Program-made: the position numbers and the translations under genes
Shown: positions 7,573 through 10,469 of the stretch, one piece after another
Layout of the letters: every line of letters begins with the position of its first letter
Position numbering within the stretch: position 1 is the first letter of the stretch
NCBI GenBank assembly: GCA_014796735.1
Contig: JAAVIG010000134.1
Coordinates: 1 to 10,469, forward strand
DNA: 10,469 bases
Reading direction: 5' to 3'
Source of the DNA: Oscillospiraceae bacterium
Lineage (GTDB): Bacteria > Bacillota > Clostridia > Oscillospirales > Ruminococcaceae
Notes under the pieces: generated by a model
Databases searched by the model: none
Told to the model about the DNA's origin: nothing
What the model saw: only the letters and a program-made list of their open reading frames with translations

Positions 7573-9154
7573 TAAGGAAAAAGCTTTTTTAAGAATACTT
7601 GTTTTGATCGCATATGCGATCATAGTGTTTGTCGGTGTGCTTAATCACGAATACTGGTTTGACGAAGCTCAGGCTTGGAATATAGCGCGGGATAACAGTA
7701 TATCGGGAATATTCTCCTTTCTAAAATACGAGGGACATCCGCCTTTGTGGTTCCTTTTGCTGCATGTCTTGACCTCCTTGGGGCTTCCCTGTGAGGCTAT
7801 GGGCTTTTTCTGCTGGGGCTTGTCGGTGCTGTCCGCCGCGATAATTTTATTTCTTTTTCCGGTAAAACCGTATTTTAAAGCAGCGATGATCTTTTGCTCG
7901 GGAATGCTTTTTGTTAATTCGATAATTGCGAGATCGTACTGTCTTATAAATTTTCTGCTGTGTGTTATCGCGGTGATATATCCAAAGCGAAAGGCTCACC
8001 CGCTTCTGTTCGGACTGCTTATCGCCTTTATCGCCAACACTCATTTATGTATGAGCGGACTTGCGGGTATATTGGGACTGTATATGCTTATCGATCTTAT
8101 AAAGGATTGGAAAAGCGTGGGTAAAAAACAAAATATATTCAATGTTCTCGGCATTGTCATTGCGGCGGCGGGAGCGGCTTTCCTGGTGCTTCCACTGCTT
8201 GAGTCACTGTCATCAAACAATTTTGCCGCAAACAGCGCTTTATCTTTTGACAGTGCGGTGAAAAGCATATTAAAATCGCCTTTGATCATAATATTATGCT
8301 GTGTCGCGCCCAATCTTTCGGGTATACCGATCGACATTATGACTGCCGTCGCCGAGCTTTGTCTGTTTGCTTCAATAATCGTTATGCGGCATAAAAAACG
8401 TATTTTTATTATTGCCCTTACTTTTATACTTTTTTATATTGCGGTATGCGAGGTTGTATGGTACAGCACTCCCAACAGGGCAAGCGTTTTTGTGTTTACC
8501 TTAGCGGCGGTGTTTGTTATGGGACAGATGGAAAACAGAGAAGCCGCCGCTGTTCAAAATGCTCCGAAGCTGCCCGAGGAGCCCAAAAAGGGCGAAAGCT
8601 TTATTTTAAGACTGCTGTATAAAATGAAACTCGCGGACGCGAAGCCCGACAAAACGGTTTCCGTTTTGCTTGCGGTATTGCTTGCCCTGACCGTTCCCTC
8701 GGGCGTAAAGTATTATATACAGGATATGAATACGGAATTTGTTCCCTCAAAAAGCGCGGCAAGGTATTTAAAGGAAAACATGGGAGAAAACGACCTTGTT
8801 GTTACGTACGGCGACGACGCTTCACAGATAATAGCTTATCTTCCCGATGTAAAATTTTATTCGATAGCGTTTAACACGTTTTATTCCTACAATTTTCATA
8901 CCGATCCCGAGGGTACGAGCGATTATTCGGAGTTTTGCCGTATTGCCGCCGATTATGATAATATTTACTATGTTTCGAGAAGCGGCGGCAGCGATATTTG
9001 GAATATTGCGCCGCTGTACGAAAGCTTTGAATACGTTCCCTTTGTTTTGGGTCAAGAGCAGGTCAGAATATGGAGGGTAACGGAAGAAGAATTAAAAATA
9101 TGGTTTGATGAAGCGATTTTGAACGTACGGTTTGATGAAAGGAGAAGTTTATGA
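7535..9154 (+). CDS. Polytopic membrane GT-C type glycosyltransferase-like protein, copy 2
   Basis: A 539-aa tandem paralog of the preceding gene, with the same order of blocks: TM1 about 19-36, NHEYWFDEAQAWNIARD with D43/E44, EGHPPLWF (66-73), ARSYCLI, YPKRK, ANTH, GLYML, PNR. It differs by a longer hydrophilic cytosolic loop rich in Glu, Pro and Lys before the last TM segment. The distal domain begins TEFVPSKSAARYLKENMGEND, where copy 1 reads SEFCAAGGTARLIKENLEEDA, so the copies agree through the tail. ATG 7535 is chosen because AGGA (7520-7523) lies upstream; ATG 7514 has no visible ribosome binding site. It overlaps copy 1 by 38 nt and the next gene by ATGA, implying one transcript. Both copies keep the Asp-Glu pair, so both are probably active, perhaps with different acceptors. 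Confidence 0.83.
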   Translation: MQIYTQVRPLGADKEKAFLRILVLIAYAIIVFVGVLNHEYWFDEAQAWNIARDNSISGIFSFLKYEGHPPLWFLLLHVLTSLGLPCEAMGFFCWGLSVLSAAIILFLFPVKPYFKAAMIFCSGMLFVNSIIARSYCLINFLLCVIAVIYPKRKAHPLLFGLLIAFIANTHLCMSGLAGILGLYMLIDLIKDWKSVGKKQNIFNVLGIVIAAAGAAFLVLPLLESLSSNNFAANSALSFDSAVKSILKSPLIIILCCVAPNLSGIPIDIMTAVAELCLFASIIVMRHKKRIFIIALTFILFYIAVCEVVWYSTPNRASVFVFTLAAVFVMGQMENREAAAVQNAPKLPEEPKKGESFILRLLYKMKLADAKPDKTVSVLLAVLLALTVPSGVKYYIQDMNTEFVPSKSAARYLKENMGENDLVVTYGDDASQIIAYLPDVKFYSIAFNTFYSYNFHTDPEGTSDYSEFCRIAADYDNIYYVSRSGGSDIWNIAPLYESFEYVPFVLGQEQVRIWRVTEEELKIWFDEAILNVRFDERRSL

Positions 9155-9849
9155 ATAAACAGCGATCCGAGTTGAATAAAGTTATGCAGGCTCAAATCAA
9201 AAAGAAAAGCGAGTTTAAAAATGGGATCAATACTCTTTTGGAGCTTCGCGGCTATATGATGGAGGAGATAAAAGGTTTTAAAAACAAGCTTTGTCTGGAA
9301 GAATACAGCGCGATCCCTTATATAAACAGCAAAGGATATGAAAGCAAAACGGTTGCTTATTCCTTATGGCATATTTTCCGTATTGAGGATATTGTCGCAA
9401 ATACGCTTATCAGGGGAGGAGAGCAGGTATTCTTTTCGGGAAACTATCAGAACCGCACGGCTTCGCCTATTATTACTACCGGAAACGAGCTTGTAAAAGA
9501 GGAAATTGCCGAATTTTCCGCCAAGCTCAATATTGACGGGCTGTACAGTTACATTGAAGAGGTAAAGAAAAGCACGGAGCTTTTGCTGAGCGATCTTACG
9601 TACGACGATGTGAAAAGAAAAATGACAGACAGCGATAAGGCGCGTTTATTGGAGCTGAATGTTGTTAGCACCGACGAAAACGCGTTTTGGCTGGTGGATT
9701 ACTGGTGCGGAAAAAGTATTGAGGGACTTATCAGAATGCCGTTTTCAAGGCACTGGATGATGCATATAGACGCGTGCGGACGTATTATAAACAGGATAAA
9801 CAAGCTGCCGAGAGGGAAAAGCAAAAGAACAGATAGGCTGTATCCGTAA
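9151..9849 (+). CDS. DinB-superfamily protein with putative metal-binding His triad
   Basis: A 232-aa soluble protein. The first 30 residues are charged (QIKKKSEFK). The core resembles DinB/YfiT-like four-helix-bundle proteins: YSLWHIFRIEDIVANTLI gives His74, and FSRHWMMHIDACGRI gives His201 and His205 in an HxxxH arrangement. Together these match the three-His metal site of the superfamily. Members include thiol-dependent transferases of low-molecular-weight thiols and many of unknown function; the reaction is not assigned. Relatives are sometimes labelled phage head-tail adapter in databases, which I regard as misleading. AAAGGAGA at 9138-9145 and an ATGA overlap with the GT-C copy 2 stop indicate translational coupling. 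A strong terminator starts 65 nt after the stop, so this is the last gene of the transcript. A link to glycan synthesis is positional only. Confidence 0.75.
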   Translation: MNKQRSELNKVMQAQIKKKSEFKNGINTLLELRGYMMEEIKGFKNKLCLEEYSAIPYINSKGYESKTVAYSLWHIFRIEDIVANTLIRGGEQVFFSGNYQNRTASPIITTGNELVKEEIAEFSAKLNIDGLYSYIEEVKKSTELLLSDLTYDDVKRKMTDSDKARLLELNVVSTDENAFWLVDYWCGKSIEGLIRMPFSRHWMMHIDACGRIINRINKLPRGKSKRTDRLYP

Positions 9850-9914
9850 TACTGTTTACAAATTTTGCTTTTCATAACTTACAAATGGGGCTGTAAAAAC
9901 GTCCTTAAGACAGA

Positions 9915-9954
9915 TCCGAGGCGCTCAATTTCGTGGCGCCTCGGAAAATTTTTA
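9915..9954 (+). terminator. Intrinsic (Rho-independent) terminator after the DinB-like gene
   Basis: A perfect 9-bp GC-rich stem, CCGAGGCGC (9916-9924) paired with GCGCCTCGG (9936-9944), has an 11-nt loop and can be extended by a T-A pair at its base. It is followed by AAAATTTTTA, giving a five-T tract a few bases after the stem. It ends the operon that includes the oxidoreductase, both GT-C genes and the DinB-like gene. Confidence 0.88.
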
Positions 9955-9959
9955 GTATA

Positions 9960-10015
9960 ATACCAATCCCTTTTTAAACTGTGGGTATTACGTCAGTTTA
10001 AAAAGGGATTGGTAT
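9960..10015. repeat. Perfect 22-bp inverted repeat with 12-nt spacer
   Basis: The left arm 9960-9981 (beginning ATACCAATCCC) is the exact reverse complement of the right arm 9994-10015 (ending GGGATTGGTAT). The spacer is TGGGTATTACGT. No mismatch occurs in 22 positions, and the pairing stops sharply on both sides. The right arm is not followed by a T tract, so it is not an ordinary terminator. It lies 15 nt past the terminator stem and about 40 nt before the AraC-gene -10 box. Candidates are a miniature palindromic mobile repeat, the footprint of an insertion sequence end, or a structured regulatory site. No transposase is nearby. Confidence 0.9.
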
Positions 10016-10053
10016 AAAACAGCAATTTTTATCAATCATACTGATTTTTAATA

Positions 10054-10062
10054 TGTTATAAT
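10054..10062 (+). promoter_or_regulatory. Extended -10 promoter (TGTTATAAT) for the AraC-family gene
   Basis: A perfect TATAAT at 10057-10062 is preceded by TG one base away (TGnTATAAT), the extended -10 form, which works with a poor -35. No good TTGACA-like box is seen 16-18 nt upstream. Transcription would start near 10069, leaving a leader of about 22 nt. The region upstream is AT-rich, with the inverted repeat just beyond it. Confidence 0.6.
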
Positions 10063-10065
10063 TAT

Positions 10066-10077
10066 GGAGGAAAGGAG
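10066..10077 (+). promoter_or_regulatory. Double Shine-Dalgarno sequence (GGAGG then AAAGGAG) of the AraC-family gene
   Basis: GGAGG (10066-10070) is followed directly by AAAGGAG (10071-10077). The nearest in-frame ATG is at 10091, 13 nt past the second site, which is longer than usual. A TAA in the same frame at 10082-10084 rules out an earlier start. If transcription begins near 10069, only the second site would be whole in the mRNA. Confidence 0.55.
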
Positions 10078-10090
10078 CAGATAATATACA

Positions 10091-10469
10091 ATGGAACGTA
10101 TGTATATTCAGCAGGCATTGAATTATATTGAAGAGCATCTGAAAGAGGAAATGGATAATACAATGCTTGCACAGATTGCAGGGTATTCAGAGTACCACTT
10201 TCTGCGTATATTCCGAAAAAATATAGGTCTTACGCCTGCCGACTATATACGAAAACGCCGTATTTCGGAGATTGTATGCCGCATTGGAGAAGAGCGACCG
10301 ATTTCGGATATTGCATTTGAGTATGGCTTTAATTCCAAAGAGAATTTTACCCGGGCTTTCAAGAAAGAACATAATATTCTGCCTACCGAATTCAAAACGG
10401 TAAATTGCAGCTTAAGATTATTTCAGCCGTTTACTTTTGATTCGGCCGAATTGCTGCCAACAGTCTATA
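10091..10469 (+). CDS. AraC-family transcriptional regulator, N-terminal DNA-binding domain (3'-truncated by window edge)
   Basis: The frame is open from ATG 10091 through the window end (126 codons visible). It starts MERMYIQQALNYIEEHL. Two helix-turn-helix units follow: residues about 20-50 (MDNTMLAQIAGYSEYHFLRI), then PISDIAFEYGFNSKENFTRA at about 70-89, ending in the family signature FKKEHNILPTEFK. Having the DNA-binding domain first is the layout of the SoxS/Rob-like group whose members often carry a C-terminal GyrI-like effector-binding domain; the last visible residues (LFQPFTFDSAELLPTVY) would lead into such a region but are too few to confirm it. ATG 10100 is an alternative start. 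It has its own promoter and lies after a terminator, so it is a separate unit. Target genes are unknown. Confidence 0.88.
   Translation, partial: MERMYIQQALNYIEEHLKEEMDNTMLAQIAGYSEYHFLRIFRKNIGLTPADYIRKRRISEIVCRIGEERPISDIAFEYGFNSKENFTRAFKKEHNILPTEFKTVNCSLRLFQPFTFDSAELLPTVY

Noticed and set aside
9850..9914. Small RNA or riboswitch before the terminator, including two TTACAAAT copies (9856-9863 and 9879-9886)
   Set aside because: Only short repeats and a 4-bp CTGT/ACAG pairing are visible; nothing matches a known RNA class.
9960..10015. Inverted repeat as a second terminator
   Set aside because: No T tract follows either arm in either direction, and a proper terminator ends the operon just upstream.

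Overview
The window reads as a chromosomal stretch from a member of the Bacillota, class Clostridia, most likely an Oscillospiraceae or Lachnospiraceae relative. The grounds are moderately AT-rich codon use with many CCC and GCG codons, strong AAGGAG-type ribosome binding sites, use of TTG as a start, and tightly packed genes on one strand whose predicted proteins resemble families common in gut Clostridia. This placement is inferred from style and protein resemblance; no rRNA or species marker is present.

Layout, all on the + strand. (1) 1-1224: 3' part of an RlmD/RumA-type 23S rRNA uracil-C5-methyltransferase, cut at its 5' end by the window edge. (2) 1249-4346: five small genes with short gaps or overlaps: a histidine-phosphatase-fold protein with an altered RHG motif, an unrecognised protein whose N-terminus looks like an ADP-ribosyltransferase fold, a divergent HAM1/RdgB-type non-canonical NTP pyrophosphatase, a PIN/NYN-like putative nuclease with a Lys-rich linker, and a dCTP deaminase. 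Two of these are nucleotide-pool enzymes. (3) 4407-9154: an FAD-dependent oxidoreductase of the UDP-galactopyranose mutase/amine oxidase superfamily, followed by two tandem paralogous polytopic membrane proteins of GT-C glycosyltransferase type. The three open reading frames overlap one another and look like a surface glycan or glycolipid module. (4) 9151-9849: a DinB-fold protein with an intact His triad, translationally coupled to the second GT-C gene. (5) 9850-10090: intergenic, with a strong intrinsic terminator, a perfect 22-bp inverted repeat with a 12-nt spacer, and a promoter. (6) 10091 to the window end: 5' part of an AraC-family regulator with an N-terminal DNA-binding domain.

The rRNA methyltransferase and dCTP deaminase are well-understood housekeeping enzymes. 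The least explained material is the ART-like protein, the PIN-like protein with its C-terminal domain, the oxidoreductase/GT-C module and the inverted repeat. I see no tRNA, rRNA, CRISPR array, transposase or phage structural gene. I do not see decisive evidence for a wholly new system; the best candidates are given as findings.
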